DNA from: Shinella sp. SUS2
GTDB lineage: Bacteria > Pseudomonadota > Alphaproteobacteria > Rhizobiales > Rhizobiaceae
NCBI RefSeq assembly: GCF_001262505.1
Contig: NZ_KQ410727.1
Span: forward strand, 186,001-250,000
Length of the DNA: 64,000 bases
Direction: 5' to 3'
Shown here: piece after piece, positions 39,947 to 49,124 of the stretch
Numbering within the stretch: the stretch's first letter is position 1
How the letters are laid out: each line of letters begins with the position of its first letter
Made by a program: the position numbers and the translations under genes
Notes under the pieces: generated by a model
Database searches by the model: none
What the model was told of the DNA's origin: nothing
Seen by the model: the letters and a program-made list of their open reading frames with translations, nothing else

Positions 39947-40774
39947 TCAGGCGTCTTCCGCTACCGCCTCGACGACGGCCGCCGTTTCGACGTGTACCGG
40001 CTTCTGGATCAGCCAGGTATCGCCTTCCCCTGTGAAGTTCAGCTGGAGGTTGTTGATCTTGCAGAACAGGTCGACGTCGTGCTTGACCGCGGGGAACATC
40101 AGGTAGTCATCGCCGATGATGACGCCGCCCTGCGGAAGAAGGTCGTAGTACAGCGACAGTTCGAGGAAGGTCTCGCCGCATTCGTGGGCGGAGTCGAGAT
40201 AGACGAAATCGATGTCGTAGTTGAGAACCTTGAGGGTTCTGGCGGCAACGATCGAGGAAACGCGGAACGGCACGACCGTTTCGGTGAGGCCGTTGTTGAA
40301 CATCGCGTTCATGAAATGGTCGAAGATGACCGGATTTCCGTCCATCTTCCGCATGGTTCCCGAAAAATTCCCGAGAAGCCACATGTTGATGTCGCCGCAC
40401 CAGGTGTCGATGCACATCAGGGTTCCGCCGGTTTCACGCAGCCAGGAACCGAGGATCGTTGCGCTGCTGCCGATGAAGCTGCCGACCTCCAGGCCGAAGC
40501 TGGGTCGGCGGCCAAGTGCAGCCTCGATCGCGCCCAGCGTCGCCGGGCCGATATGCGGGGTATAGGACATCGGTGAAGGCAGGAGCTCCGGCCGATAGGC
40601 ATGATAAGGATTGTCGCAACCGAACAGGCGGTTGCAGATATCCTTGAACGTCGGCTTTATCTTCTGCAGGTCATGGGTTTCGATGAACCGTGCCAGTTGA
40701 GGATCCGCAAGGGTTTTTGCTGAAAACCAGGTCCGGAGCACGTCTTCGTTGATATGGGCGCTGTAGTTCGTCAT
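39947..40774 (-). CDS. Class I SAM-dependent methyltransferase-like protein
   Basis: A 275-residue protein. The SAM-binding motif I is visible as FGLEVGSFIGSSATILGSWL with the following acidic strand TLMCIDTW, and the segment FVYLDSAHECGETFLELSLYYDLLPQGGVIIGDDY is typical of Methyltransf_24 proteins. The ATG at 40774 has GAGGA upstream; an extension to 40909 is unsupported. No cofactor or substrate enzyme lies nearby. The bidirectional terminator at 40914 separates it from lysS. Confidence 0.75.
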   Translation of the reverse strand: MTNYSAHINEDVLRTWFSAKTLADPQLARFIETHDLQKIKPTFKDICNRLFGCDNPYHAYRPELLPSPMSYTPHIGPATLGAIEAALGRRPSFGLEVGSFIGSSATILGSWLRETGGTLMCIDTWCGDINMWLLGNFSGTMRKMDGNPVIFDHFMNAMFNNGLTETVVPFRVSSIVAARTLKVLNYDIDFVYLDSAHECGETFLELSLYYDLLPQGGVIIGDDYLMFPAVKHDVDLFCKINNLQLNFTGEGDTWLIQKPVHVETAAVVEAVAEDA

Positions 40775-40913
40775 GTCTATCCTCGGTGGTGGCAGCGCGC
40801 GTGCTTGATACGTTCCGAAACAGCCTGTGACGAACCCATGGGCACACGTAAGTCCGCCCATTCTCGCGGCGATGGCTTGTGTGTGGCTGGTGCTGTGCGG
40901 CGCTGCCACGCAA

Positions 40914-40943
40914 CAAAAAAGCGCCCCGCGGGGAGCGCTTTTT
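40914..40943. terminator. Bidirectional rho-independent terminator downstream of lysS
   Basis: AGCGCCCC pairs with GGGGAGCGCT (one bulged A) around a 3-base loop, flanked by six A residues on the left and a run of five T residues on the right. It ends the gltX-lysS transcript on the minus strand. Confidence 0.85.
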
Positions 40944-40973
40944 AAGGGTGGAAGGCTGGTGCAGCGTCGGTGC

Positions 40974-42467
40974 TCAGTCGCTCTTCGCGCGGCGCGCCGG
41001 GAAGAGGATGACGTCGCGGATCGACGGTGCGTTGGTGAGCAACATGATCAGGCGATCGACGCCGATGCCGAGGCCGCCGGCCGGCGGCATGCCCTGGTCA
41101 ATGGCGTCGAGGAACTCGTCGTCGAGCTGCTTGGACTTCTCACCACGCGCATGGGCCTGTTCGAGCTGCTCGACCATGCGGGCGCGCTGCTCTTCGGGGT
41201 CATTGAGCTCGGAGAAGGCGTTGCCGAGTTCCCAGGTGTTGCAGTAGGTCTCGAAACGCTCGACGAGACGCGGTTCGCCCGGTACTTCCTTGGCGAAGGG
41301 CGAGATGTCCTTCGGGAAATGCGTGACATGCGAGGGCTGGATCAGCGTCGGCTCGACCTTCTCTTCAAAGATGAAGGCAAGGCATTCGCCCCAGGTCCAG
41401 TCCTTTTCGACTTCAAAGCCGGCTGCCTTGGCGGCGGCGCGAGCCTCCTCGTCGGTCTTGATGGCGAGGAAGTCGATGCCGGTCGCTTCCTTGACGGCGT
41501 CAGGCATCGGCACGCGCTTGAACGGACCCTTGAAGGAGAGTTCCTTGTCGCCATAGGCGAATTCTGTCGAGCCGTGGATCTTGACTGCCAGCTCGGCGAA
41601 GAGGCGCTCCACGAGGTCCATGATGTCCTCGTAGTCGGCATAGGCCCAGTAGCACTCCATCATCGTGAATTCGGGATTGTGCCGGGTCGATACGCCCTCA
41701 TTGCGGAAGTTGCGGTTGATCTCGAACACCTTGTCGGTCAGGCCCGAGACCAGCGTGCGCTTCAGGAACAGTTCCGGCGCGATGCGCAGGAACATGTCGA
41801 GCTTCAGCGTGTTGTGGTGCGTCTTGAAGGGCTCGGCCGTCGCGCCGCCATAGACGGAGTGTAGCATAGGCGTCTCGACTTCCATGAAGCCGTCGTTTTC
41901 CATGAAGCGGCGGATGCCCGAGACGATCTTCGAACGCTGCTGGAAGCGGAGCTTGGATTCCTCGTTGGTCATGATGTCGAGATGGCGCTTGCGATAGCGG
42001 ATTTCGACATCCGCCACGCCATGCCACTTTTCCGGCATCGGCAAGAGGGTCTTCGTCAGCATGACGATCTCTTGCGCGTTGATCGTCAGTTCGCCGCGCT
42101 TGGTGCGGCGCACGACGCCCGTCACACCGATTATGTCGCCGATGTCGATCATCGGCAGCAGGGCACGCGCCTCTTCCGGCGTGGTGTCCTTGTGGCTGAA
42201 GATCTGGATCTTGCCCGAGGCGTCATGGATATCCATGAACATACCGGAGTTGCGCGAGGAATAGACGCGGCCGGCGACCGTCACGACGTCGCCGCTCTCG
42301 GTGTCGAGTTCCAGCGTCTCGTATTTCGCCGCAAGCTCGGCATTGGTCATCGTCCGGTGGAAATGCGCCGGATAGACGTCGCCGATGGTCTGGCGCAGCT
42401 GGTCGAGCTTCTGGCGGCGGACTTCCGTCGGGTCCGAGGAAAGGGCGGTTTCTGTCTTCTCGTTCAT
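40974..42467 (-). CDS. lysS: Lysyl-tRNA synthetase, class II
   Basis: A 497-residue synthetase charging tRNA-Lys. The OB-fold anticodon-binding domain with [19 protein letters not shown] comes first, then the class II core: motif 2 [23 protein letters not shown]-type sequence, and motif 3 [13 protein letters not shown] near the C-terminus. Start ATG at 42467 has AAGGAAG upstream, 13 bases after the gltX stop, so the two synthetases are probably co-transcribed. Confidence 0.96.
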   Translation of the reverse strand: MNEKTETALSSDPTEVRRQKLDQLRQTIGDVYPAHFHRTMTNAELAAKYETLELDTESGDVVTVAGRVYSSRNSGMFMDIHDASGKIQIFSHKDTTPEEARALLPMIDIGDIIGVTGVVRRTKRGELTINAQEIVMLTKTLLPMPEKWHGVADVEIRYRKRHLDIMTNEESKLRFQQRSKIVSGIRRFMENDGFMEVETPMLHSVYGGATAEPFKTHHNTLKLDMFLRIAPELFLKRTLVSGLTDKVFEINRNFRNEGVSTRHNPEFTMMECYWAYADYEDIMDLVERLFAELAVKIHGSTEFAYGDKELSFKGPFKRVPMPDAVKEATGIDFLAIKTDEEARAAAKAAGFEVEKDWTWGECLAFIFEEKVEPTLIQPSHVTHFPKDISPFAKEVPGEPRLVERFETYCNTWELGNAFSELNDPEEQRARMVEQLEQAHARGEKSKQLDDEFLDAIDQGMPPAGGLGIGVDRLIMLLTNAPSIRDVILFPARRAKSD

Positions 42468-42480
42468 TGTTGTTGCTTCC

Positions 42481-43950
42481 TTACTTTCCACTGCCGGCCA
42501 TCGAGGCGACCACTTGTGCGGCCACCTTCAGGCGCTGGCGCACGACGGAGCGGCCGAGGATGGCCATCGAATCGAACAGCGGCAGCGAGCGCGACGAGCC
42601 GGAGACGGCGACGAAGAGCGGGGCGACCACGACCTTCAGCTTCTTGCCGAGCCTGTCGGCGCTGGCGCGCAGTTCCGCTTCGATGCTCTCGACGGTCCAT
42701 TCCGGCATCTTTTCGAGGTCGGGTTGGACCTGATTGAGCACTTCGAGGATTTCTTCCGGCGTCGATTTCACCTTGGCAAAGGCCTCCGGCGTCAGGCCGA
42801 GATCGGACTTCAGCAGGAAGCCGGCAAGGTCGGGCAGTTCGCCGAGCTTGGAGATGCGCGACTGCGAGAGCTTCAGGCCCTGGCGGACGCGGTCGTTCTC
42901 CATCGCCCAGGACAGCACGCGCTGGACGAACTCTTCCTCCGAAAGCTGCTCGCGCAGCCACCGGCCGTTCAACCAGTCGAGCTTCTGGATGTCGAAGATC
43001 GCGCCGGCCTTGGAGAGGTTTTCCGGGTCGAACTTTTCGGCGAGCTGATCCATGGTCAGCAGCTCTTCACCTTCGGCGATCTGGATGAAGAACAGGCCGA
43101 GGAAGTTCATCAGCGCTTCCGGCAGGTAGCCGAGCGCGGAATAGTAGGAGATCGAGGTAGGGTTCTTGCGTTTCGACAGCTTCGACTTGTCGTGATTGCG
43201 CATCAGCGACAGGTGCATGAAAACCGGAGGCTCGAGCCCGAGATATTGATAGATGAGGATGTGCTTCGGCACGGAGGCGAGCCATTCTTCGCCGCGCGCG
43301 ACATGCGTGATCTTCATCAGGTGGTCGTCGACGACGTTCGCCATGTGATAGGTCGGCATGCCGTCGGCCTTGAGCAGGACCTGCATGTCCACGGCATCCC
43401 ACGGGATTTCAACCGGGCCGTAGACGCCGTCGACGAACTTGCAGGAGCCCTCGGTCGGTATCTTCATGCGCACGACATGCGGCTCGCCGGCGTCGACGCG
43501 CTTGGTCACCTCTTCGGCCGAAAGATGCAGGCAAAGGCCGTCATACTTCGGCGGCTTGCCGGCGGCGCGCTGTGCTTCGCGCATTTCCGCCAGCCGCTCG
43601 GGCGTGCAAAAACACTTGAAGCCGTGGCCGTTCGCGACGATCTTGTCGACGAAGGGACGATAGATCTCCTTGCGGTCGGACTGGCGGTAGGGGCCGTAGG
43701 GACCGCCGATATCCGGGCCTTCGGACCATTCCAGGCCGCACCATTTCAGCGCGTCCAGCACCTTCTGCTCGAATTCGGGCGTGGAGCGCGTCGCGTCCGT
43801 ATCCTCGATGCGCAGGATGAAGGTGCCGTTGTTCTTCTTGGCGAAGAGATAGTTGAACAGCGCGATATAGGCAGTGCCGACATGCGGCTCGCCGGTCGGG
43901 GAGGGTGCGATGCGTACGCGAACGCCGGAGGCGGTTGCGGAAGTGCTCAT
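42481..43950 (-). CDS. gltX: Glutamyl-tRNA synthetase
   Basis: A 489-residue class I synthetase. The HIGH-type motif is PSPTGEPHVGTAY near residue 17, and the KMSKS-type loop is KLSKRKNPT near 255. The Cys-rich insertion is only partly present (FKCFCTPERL). Rhizobia often have two gltX paralogs, and which one this is cannot be told; a discriminating or tRNA-Gln-misacylating role is possible because GatCAB is common in the group. Operon with lysS. Confidence 0.95.
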   Translation of the reverse strand: MSTSATASGVRVRIAPSPTGEPHVGTAYIALFNYLFAKKNNGTFILRIEDTDATRSTPEFEQKVLDALKWCGLEWSEGPDIGGPYGPYRQSDRKEIYRPFVDKIVANGHGFKCFCTPERLAEMREAQRAAGKPPKYDGLCLHLSAEEVTKRVDAGEPHVVRMKIPTEGSCKFVDGVYGPVEIPWDAVDMQVLLKADGMPTYHMANVVDDHLMKITHVARGEEWLASVPKHILIYQYLGLEPPVFMHLSLMRNHDKSKLSKRKNPTSISYYSALGYLPEALMNFLGLFFIQIAEGEELLTMDQLAEKFDPENLSKAGAIFDIQKLDWLNGRWLREQLSEEEFVQRVLSWAMENDRVRQGLKLSQSRISKLGELPDLAGFLLKSDLGLTPEAFAKVKSTPEEILEVLNQVQPDLEKMPEWTVESIEAELRASADRLGKKLKVVVAPLFVAVSGSSRSLPLFDSMAILGRSVVRQRLKVAAQVVASMAGSGK

Positions 43951-44125
43951 GGTTTGGCCCGTCTTGACATGGTTTTACGCCCCCGGCCGGCGGTTCCGGC
44001 GTCGAAGGCGTCACGTTAGGGAGGGAAAGCCCGGTTTTGTGCCGGATATGCGGCGGGAAAAGGCTTTCCGTTGGGCTGGTTGAGACCATATTCAGCCCGG
44101 CACGTCAAGAAAAAGTCAGCCCTGC

Positions 44126-45898
44126 CTATTGCACCGGCCAGACGTAGAGCAGCGCGGGCACGCTGACGAGTACGATGAGGAAGGACAGGGGCAGGCCGAC
44201 CCGAGGATAGTCGGCGAACTTGTAGCCGCCCGGGCCCATCACCAATGTGTTGCACTGGTGTCCCACAGGGGTGAGGAAATCACAGCCCGCGCCGATTGCG
44301 ACTGCCATCAGGAAGGCCTCGGGCCGGTAGCCAAGCGCACCTGCGAAACTTGCCGCGATCGGCGCCATCACGAGCACGGTTGCGGCATTGTTGAGGAAGG
44401 GGGTGATCGCCATGGCGGTGAGCAGGATGAGGGCGAGCGCGCCGAAGGGTGGCAGGTGTACGGCGACGTCGCCCAACCAGCCGGCGATGAGTTCGCTGGC
44501 GCCTGTCGTACGCAGGCTGTCGGAGACCGGAATGAGACAGGCGAGCATGATGAGGATCGGCCCGTCGAGCGCGGCATAGGCTTCGCGCAGCGGCACGGCG
44601 CGGAAGAGCACCATGGCAACGGCGGCGGCGAAGAAACCGGTCGCAACCGGCACGAATCCGAGCGCTGTGGAGGCCATGGCGGCGATCAGGATCAAGACGG
44701 GTATGATTGCCCGGCGGGGTGCGCCGAGCAAAATCTCGCGCTGGGCGAGGGGGAGCAGGCCGAGTTCCGGCAAAAGCGTCGGCAGGGTGCGATTGTTGCC
44801 CTGCAGCACGACCATGTCGCCGGGGCGCAACCGCACCTCGGAGAGCTTTTCCCGCAATCGCGCGCCCTGGCGGCTGACGGCAAGCAGGTTGATGCCGTAG
44901 GAATGAAACAGCGCGATGCTGCGGGCCGAAATATCGATGAGCCGGGAATCGTTGCCGACCACGGCCTCGATGGCGCTGATCTCCCCTTCCTCACCGCGCC
45001 CGGCGCGGATCGGCTTGCCCGAGAGCATGAGGCCGGCGGCGGAAACGACCTTGTCGAGCGCACTTGCCGTGCCCTCCATCAGGATCGTGTCGCCAGCGGC
45101 AAGACGGACATCCGGCAGGGGAGAGAGATGGACATGGCCACGGATGATGGCGGTGGCGATCACCTCGCCGTCACCGTGCTTCAGCACGTCGTTCAGCGAC
45201 TTGCCGACCGAGGGAGAGCCTTCTTCCACCGTGGCGTCTGAGGAATAGGCGGCCGCCTCCAGCGACTCCTCGATGCTGGCATTGCTGTTGGTGCGTTCCG
45301 GTACGATCCGGTTGAAGAACAGCATGAAAAGGATGCCGCAGACGGCGAGCAGTGCGCCGACCGGCGTGAAATCGAACATCGTGAAACTCTCGCCGGTAAT
45401 CTCCTGGCGCAGCCGCGAGACGACGATGTTCGGCGAGGTGCCGATCTGCGTCATCAGGCCGCCGAGCAGTGCGGCAAAGGCCATGGGCATCAGGAACTTC
45501 GAGGCGGGCATGCCGGATTTGCGGGCGAACTGGAAGGCGAGCGGCATCATGATGGCGAGCGCGCCGATATTCTTGATGAAGGCGGACAGCACCGCCACCG
45601 AGACGAGCAGCAGCGCGAGTTGCGCGCGCCCGGACGTGAGGTTCGGGAAAAAACGCTTCACCGCGAGGTTGACGATGCCGGAGCGCGCGACGGCCGCGCT
45701 CACCATCAGCGCGCTGCCGACAATGATGACGATATCGTCGCTGAAGCCGGAAAAGGCCTTGTTGAAGGGTACGATGCCGAGTGCGAGCGCCAGGAGCAGC
45801 GAGCAACAGGCGACGAGGTCATAGCGAAACCGTCCCCAGATGAACGCCGCCATCATCAGGGCGATGACGACGAAGGCGAAGGTCTGCTCAAGGGTCAT
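44126..45898 (-). CDS. SLC13-family (CitT/DASS-type) transporter with TrkA-C (RCK_C) domains
   Basis: A 590-residue membrane protein of 11-12 segments split by a cytoplasmic insert of about 200 residues. The insert has two RCK_C-like regions (GDGEVIATAIIRGHV..DTILMEGTASALDKV and RLREKLSEVRLRPGDMVVLQGNN). The C-terminal SLC13 signature GAGCDFLTPVGHQCNTLVMGPGGY is clear. Relatives take up sulfate, dicarboxylates or other anions. The ATG at 45898 is chosen over a longer frame that lacks the family N-terminus. Confidence 0.85.
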   Translation of the reverse strand: MTLEQTFAFVVIALMMAAFIWGRFRYDLVACCSLLLALALGIVPFNKAFSGFSDDIVIIVGSALMVSAAVARSGIVNLAVKRFFPNLTSGRAQLALLLVSVAVLSAFIKNIGALAIMMPLAFQFARKSGMPASKFLMPMAFAALLGGLMTQIGTSPNIVVSRLRQEITGESFTMFDFTPVGALLAVCGILFMLFFNRIVPERTNSNASIEESLEAAAYSSDATVEEGSPSVGKSLNDVLKHGDGEVIATAIIRGHVHLSPLPDVRLAAGDTILMEGTASALDKVVSAAGLMLSGKPIRAGRGEEGEISAIEAVVGNDSRLIDISARSIALFHSYGINLLAVSRQGARLREKLSEVRLRPGDMVVLQGNNRTLPTLLPELGLLPLAQREILLGAPRRAIIPVLILIAAMASTALGFVPVATGFFAAAVAMVLFRAVPLREAYAALDGPILIMLACLIPVSDSLRTTGASELIAGWLGDVAVHLPPFGALALILLTAMAITPFLNNAATVLVMAPIAASFAGALGYRPEAFLMAVAIGAGCDFLTPVGHQCNTLVMGPGGYKFADYPRVGLPLSFLIVLVSVPALLYVWPVQ

Positions 45899-46159
45899 GT
45901 TCTGGTCCGTGCGGCGGGACGATGCTCGGCATGAATTCCGTACGGGCCTTTCCGGTTCCAGCGCGAGGCGCAAACCGGGCATAAACTTTCGCGGAACAAT
46001 CCACCCGCCGACCGGTTTGCCAAGAGAAGGCGGGCCGTGTCAACCGGACGCGACGGAGATGGAGGACATGGACGTTTTTCCGGTTTCTTCCGGTGGCCAA
46101 CGGAACGGCGGTTGAACTCTCCACCTGTCCGGTCCGCCTTCAGCAGGTCGCAAAAGCGA

Positions 46160-46187
46160 AACCGGCGGGATGAGGATCCCGCCGGTT
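46160..46187. terminator. Rho-independent terminator after terC
   Basis: A perfect 11-bp stem (AACCGGCGGGA with TCCCGCCGGTT) closes a 6-base loop. On the plus side GCTTTTTC follows; on the minus side TCGCTTTTG follows. It lies just downstream of the terC stop codon. Confidence 0.8.
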
Positions 46188-46193
46188 GCTTTT

Positions 46194-46946
46194 TCAGTGT
46201 TTGACCGAACCCTTGGCTTTCTGCCGCGCGTTGCGGGAGAACATGTTCAGCACCTCGACGAGGGCCGAGAACGCCATGGCGGCGTAGATATAGCCCTTCG
46301 GCACATGCAGTCCCATGCCCTCGGCGATCAGCGTGGTGCCGATCATCAGCAGGAAGGCCAGTGCCAGCATGACGATCGTCGGGTTCTTCTCGATGAAGTT
46401 GGCGAGCGGGTTTGCCGCCAGCAGCATGACCGCAACGGCGACGAGGACAGCGACCACCATGATCGGCAGGTGCGGCGTCATGCCGACGGCGGTGATGATG
46501 CTGTCAACGGAGAAGACGAGGTCGAGCAGCAGGATCTGGCTGATCGCTGCCGCGAAGGTCGTCGATGCCGCGCCGCCCACCATGTCTTCCTTGTGGTCGA
46601 TGGGATCGACATTGTGGTGGATTTCCTTCGTCGCCTTCCAGACGAGGAAGAGGCCGCCGGCGATCAGGATCATGTCCTTCCAGGAGAAGCCATGGCCGAA
46701 GGCCTCGAAGACCGGGGTGGTGAGCTGGACGATCCAGGCGACGGTGCCGAGCAGCGCAAGGCGCATGACGAGCGCGAGGCCGATACCGATGCGGCGGGCG
46801 CGTTCGCGATGCTCGGGGGGCAGCTTGTTCGTCAGGATCGAGATGAAGATAAGGTTGTCGATGCCGAGAACGACCTCCATCACGACGAGCGTGACGAGGG
46901 CTACCCAGGCGGCCGGGTCTTGCATGAGCGCAAGAATGCTGTCCAT
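46194..46946 (-). CDS. TerC-family membrane protein, probable manganese exporter
   Basis: A 250-residue protein with seven predicted membrane segments. The two conserved acidic motifs [11 protein letters not shown] and [14 protein letters not shown] are present, as in TerC/YkoY/Alx proteins that export Mn(II) or help metalate exported enzymes. A leader hairpin sits before the start. It is not next to tellurite-resistance genes. Regulation by manganese is plausible but I do not see the yybP-ykoY riboswitch. Confidence 0.87.
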   Translation of the reverse strand: MDSILALMQDPAAWVALVTLVVMEVVLGIDNLIFISILTNKLPPEHRERARRIGIGLALVMRLALLGTVAWIVQLTTPVFEAFGHGFSWKDMILIAGGLFLVWKATKEIHHNVDPIDHKEDMVGGAASTTFAAAISQILLLDLVFSVDSIITAVGMTPHLPIMVVAVLVAVAVMLLAANPLANFIEKNPTIVMLALAFLLMIGTTLIAEGMGLHVPKGYIYAAMAFSALVEVLNMFSRNARQKAKGSVKH

Positions 46947-46963
46947 CCGGTCTTCCTCTCCAA

Positions 46964-46994
46964 AAATACGGTTTGAGAATGGACTTCCGTATTT
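46964..46994 (-). promoter_or_regulatory. Leader hairpin with T-run upstream of terC
   Basis: On the minus strand AAATACGG and CCGTATTT form a perfect 8-bp stem with a 15-base loop, followed by further T residues, 17 bases before the ATG. It looks like a weak intrinsic terminator or attenuator. Confidence 0.4.
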
Positions 46995-47092
46995 ATGCAG
47001 AAATTGACCGGTGGCAAGCTGAGCGGCAGCCGTTCAGGCCCTGATCACGATTTCGTCATCTGATGGACGATGGATAGCGGCCGTCCACGTCC

Positions 47093-47752
47093 TCAGGGCT
47101 TTGCGCCATAGGCGGCGAGGAAGACCCGTATTGCCGAAGCGACGTTTTCTTCGATCACGCTCCTTTGCGGCACCTCTTCCATCGCGCCGAAGATGCGGGG
47201 CTTGAAAAGGCCGACCGTTGTAAGCTCGATGAACTGCTTGGCCGCATGGGCCGTGTCGTCCGAAATGACGATGCCGGCCGCCACCTGACGGTCGAGATAT
47301 TCCTGCAGCACCGAGACCGGGTTGATCGGTGTCGCGGAGAAAAAGCGGCTACAGAGCTTCGGCAGGCGATGGTTGGCGGCAATCACCATGCGCATGGCGC
47401 GGATCGTCTGGTCCGCCGTCATGTGGGTAGCAAAGAGCAGGCCGAACTCCTTCAGCGTCTCGGCGATCGGCTTTCGGCCGTCGAGCACGTGGCGTACCGT
47501 CTCGGTGATCCGCTGGCGCTCACGCTCGATCATCGAGCCGAACAGGTCTTCCTTGTTCTCGAAATAGACGTAGATCGTGCCCTTGGAGACGCCGGCGGCG
47601 CGCGTGATATCGTTCATGCTGGCGGCTTCGAAGCCTTGCTCCATGAACACGCGTTTTGCACCGTCGAGGATCTGCTCGCGCTTGGCGGGGTCCTCGCCGG
47701 CAATGCGGCGCCCGGTCTGCGGGGCGTCCAGCTTGTCTTCCGTCGTCTGCAT
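47093..47752 (-). CDS. TetR/AcrR-family transcriptional regulator
   Basis: A 219-residue repressor with a TetR helix-turn-helix (MNDITRAAGVSKGTIYVYFENKEDLF, about residues 45-70) and a C-terminal ligand-binding domain. The ATG at 47752 is used; the in-frame TTG at 47785 falls near the operator. It is divergent from emrAB, with two copies of the same palindrome between them, so it very likely represses itself and the pump. Confidence 0.88.
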   Translation of the reverse strand: MQTTEDKLDAPQTGRRIAGEDPAKREQILDGAKRVFMEQGFEAASMNDITRAAGVSKGTIYVYFENKEDLFGSMIERERQRITETVRHVLDGRKPIAETLKEFGLLFATHMTADQTIRAMRMVIAANHRLPKLCSRFFSATPINPVSVLQEYLDRQVAAGIVISDDTAHAAKQFIELTTVGLFKPRIFGAMEEVPQRSVIEENVASAIRVFLAAYGAKP

Positions 47753-47787
47753 CTCCGTTCCCGTGTTCGAGACCTGTGCGATCAATT

Positions 47788-47805
47788 TCGAACCGTCTGG
47801 TTCGA
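47788..47805. promoter_or_regulatory. Candidate TetR operator O1
   Basis: TCGAACCGTCTGGTTCGA: perfect 7-bp arms around 4 bases. It shares the core GAACCG-nn-YGGTTC with the second site at 47847. Confidence 0.75.
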
Positions 47806-47846
47806 TTTGTACTTGATATGCGCGAGAAAGAAGTCTATGTCAAATC

Positions 47847-47860
47847 GAACCGAACGGTTC
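47847..47860. promoter_or_regulatory. Candidate TetR operator O2
   Basis: GAACCGAACGGTTC: perfect 6-bp arms around AA. The centre is 57 bp from O1. It lies about 36 bases upstream of the emrA start. Confidence 0.75.
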
Positions 47861-47895
47861 AGTTCGAATTTTATCCCAGAGATGGTGGCAAGCCC

Positions 47896-49098
47896 ATGTC
47901 GACTTCCCATGGCCCCGGCACGGCGAAGGTTCGCCCGGTCAACGATGATTTCGAGGCCGAGACCGCCGAGGCGCGGCCGGCAAGCACCGCAGAGGTTGCT
48001 CCTGCCGCGGTCGTCGCCCAGCCGGAGGCCAGGAAGGGCGGCCGGCGCCTTGCGCTGCCGATCCTTGCGGTCGCCCTCATTGCCGCCGCCGGGTGGTATG
48101 GCCATGAATGGTGGACGAACGGCCGATTCATGATCTCGACGGATGACGCCTATATCGAGGGCGACATCGCCTCCATCTCTCCCAAGGTTTCCGGCTATGT
48201 GGCCGTGGTCAACGCCGTTGCCAACCAGACGGTGAAGGCCGGCGATCCGCTCGTCACGCTCGATGACGGCGACTACCGGCTCGCCCGCGAGCAGGCCGAA
48301 GCGCAGATCGCGACGCAGAAGCTTGCGCTCGGCCGCATCGATGCGCAGATCGAGGGTGCCAGGGCGAGCCTTGCCCAGGCGGACGCCCAGAAGACAGCTT
48401 ATCAGGCTGCCCTCAGCGGAGCTGAAGTTGCGGAAAAACGCGCCAAGGAGCTGAATGCCAAGGCTGTCGGCACCACCGCGTCGCTCGACAGCGCCACCGT
48501 GGCGCTGGACCAGGCCAAGGCAAATCTCGTCGGCGCGGACGCCAATATCGTCGCCGCCAAGGCGGCGATCACCGTGCTGGAAGCGCAGCGTGCGGAGGCC
48601 GAAAGCCAGATTCGCACGCTTGAGCTTGCCCGCGACAAGGCCGAACGCGACCTTGGCTTCACCGTGCTGAAGGCGCCCTATGACGGTGTCGTCGGCAATA
48701 TCTCGGTGCAGGTCGGCGACCTCGTCTCTGCCGGCCAGCGTCTTGCCGCGCTCGTGCCGGTGAAGGACCTCTATGTCGAGGCGAATTTCAAGGAAACGCA
48801 GATCGCCCATCTCGTGCCGGGCTCGAAGGTGCACCTTCATGTCGACGCCTACGAGGACGACGACATCCTCGGCACGGTCGATTCGATCGCGCCGGCCTCC
48901 GGCTCGGTCTTCTCGCTGCTGCCGGCGGAAAATGCCACGGGCAACTTCACCAAGGTCACGCAGCGCGTGCCGGTCCGTATCGCCATCCCCCGGGAGGCGC
49001 TGGACACCGGAAAGCTGCGCGCCGGCCTCAGCGTCGTCGTCGATGTCGACAGCCGCACGGCGCCGGACGGTACGGCGGTCGCCGCCAAGGCCGAGTAG
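47896..49098 (+). CDS. emrA: HlyD/EmrA-family efflux adaptor protein
   Basis: A 400-residue membrane-fusion protein. After a cytoplasmic tail comes one membrane anchor (LALPILAVALIAAAGWYG, about residues 52-70), then the biotinyl-lipoyl-like region (ISTDDAYIEGDIASISPKVSGYV), a long coiled-coil hairpin rich in Ala/Gln and a beta-barrel (VLKAPYDGVVGNISVQVGDLV). It links the inner-membrane pump EmrB to the outer membrane. The ATG at 47896 follows GGTGG; an ATG at 47818 would place operator O2 inside the gene. Confidence 0.9.
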   Translation: MSTSHGPGTAKVRPVNDDFEAETAEARPASTAEVAPAAVVAQPEARKGGRRLALPILAVALIAAAGWYGHEWWTNGRFMISTDDAYIEGDIASISPKVSGYVAVVNAVANQTVKAGDPLVTLDDGDYRLAREQAEAQIATQKLALGRIDAQIEGARASLAQADAQKTAYQAALSGAEVAEKRAKELNAKAVGTTASLDSATVALDQAKANLVGADANIVAAKAAITVLEAQRAEAESQIRTLELARDKAERDLGFTVLKAPYDGVVGNISVQVGDLVSAGQRLAALVPVKDLYVEANFKETQIAHLVPGSKVHLHVDAYEDDDILGTVDSIAPASGSVFSLLPAENATGNFTKVTQRVPVRIAIPREALDTGKLRAGLSVVVDVDSRTAPDGTAVAAKAE

Positions 49099-49124
49099 AG
49101 ACCTCCAGCAAGGGAGCGCGGGCG

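Noticed and set aside
45888-46124. Short minus-strand frame between the SLC13 and terC genes
   Set aside because: Overlaps the SLC13 start, has no motif and unusual composition.
46947-47092. yybP-ykoY manganese riboswitch before terC
   Set aside because: I looked for it because of the terC context, but the conserved loop sequences are not visible; only a simple hairpin is present.
47818-47895. Upstream ATG start for emrA
   Set aside because: It would place the second TetR operator inside the coding sequence and adds a stretch not typical of EmrA.
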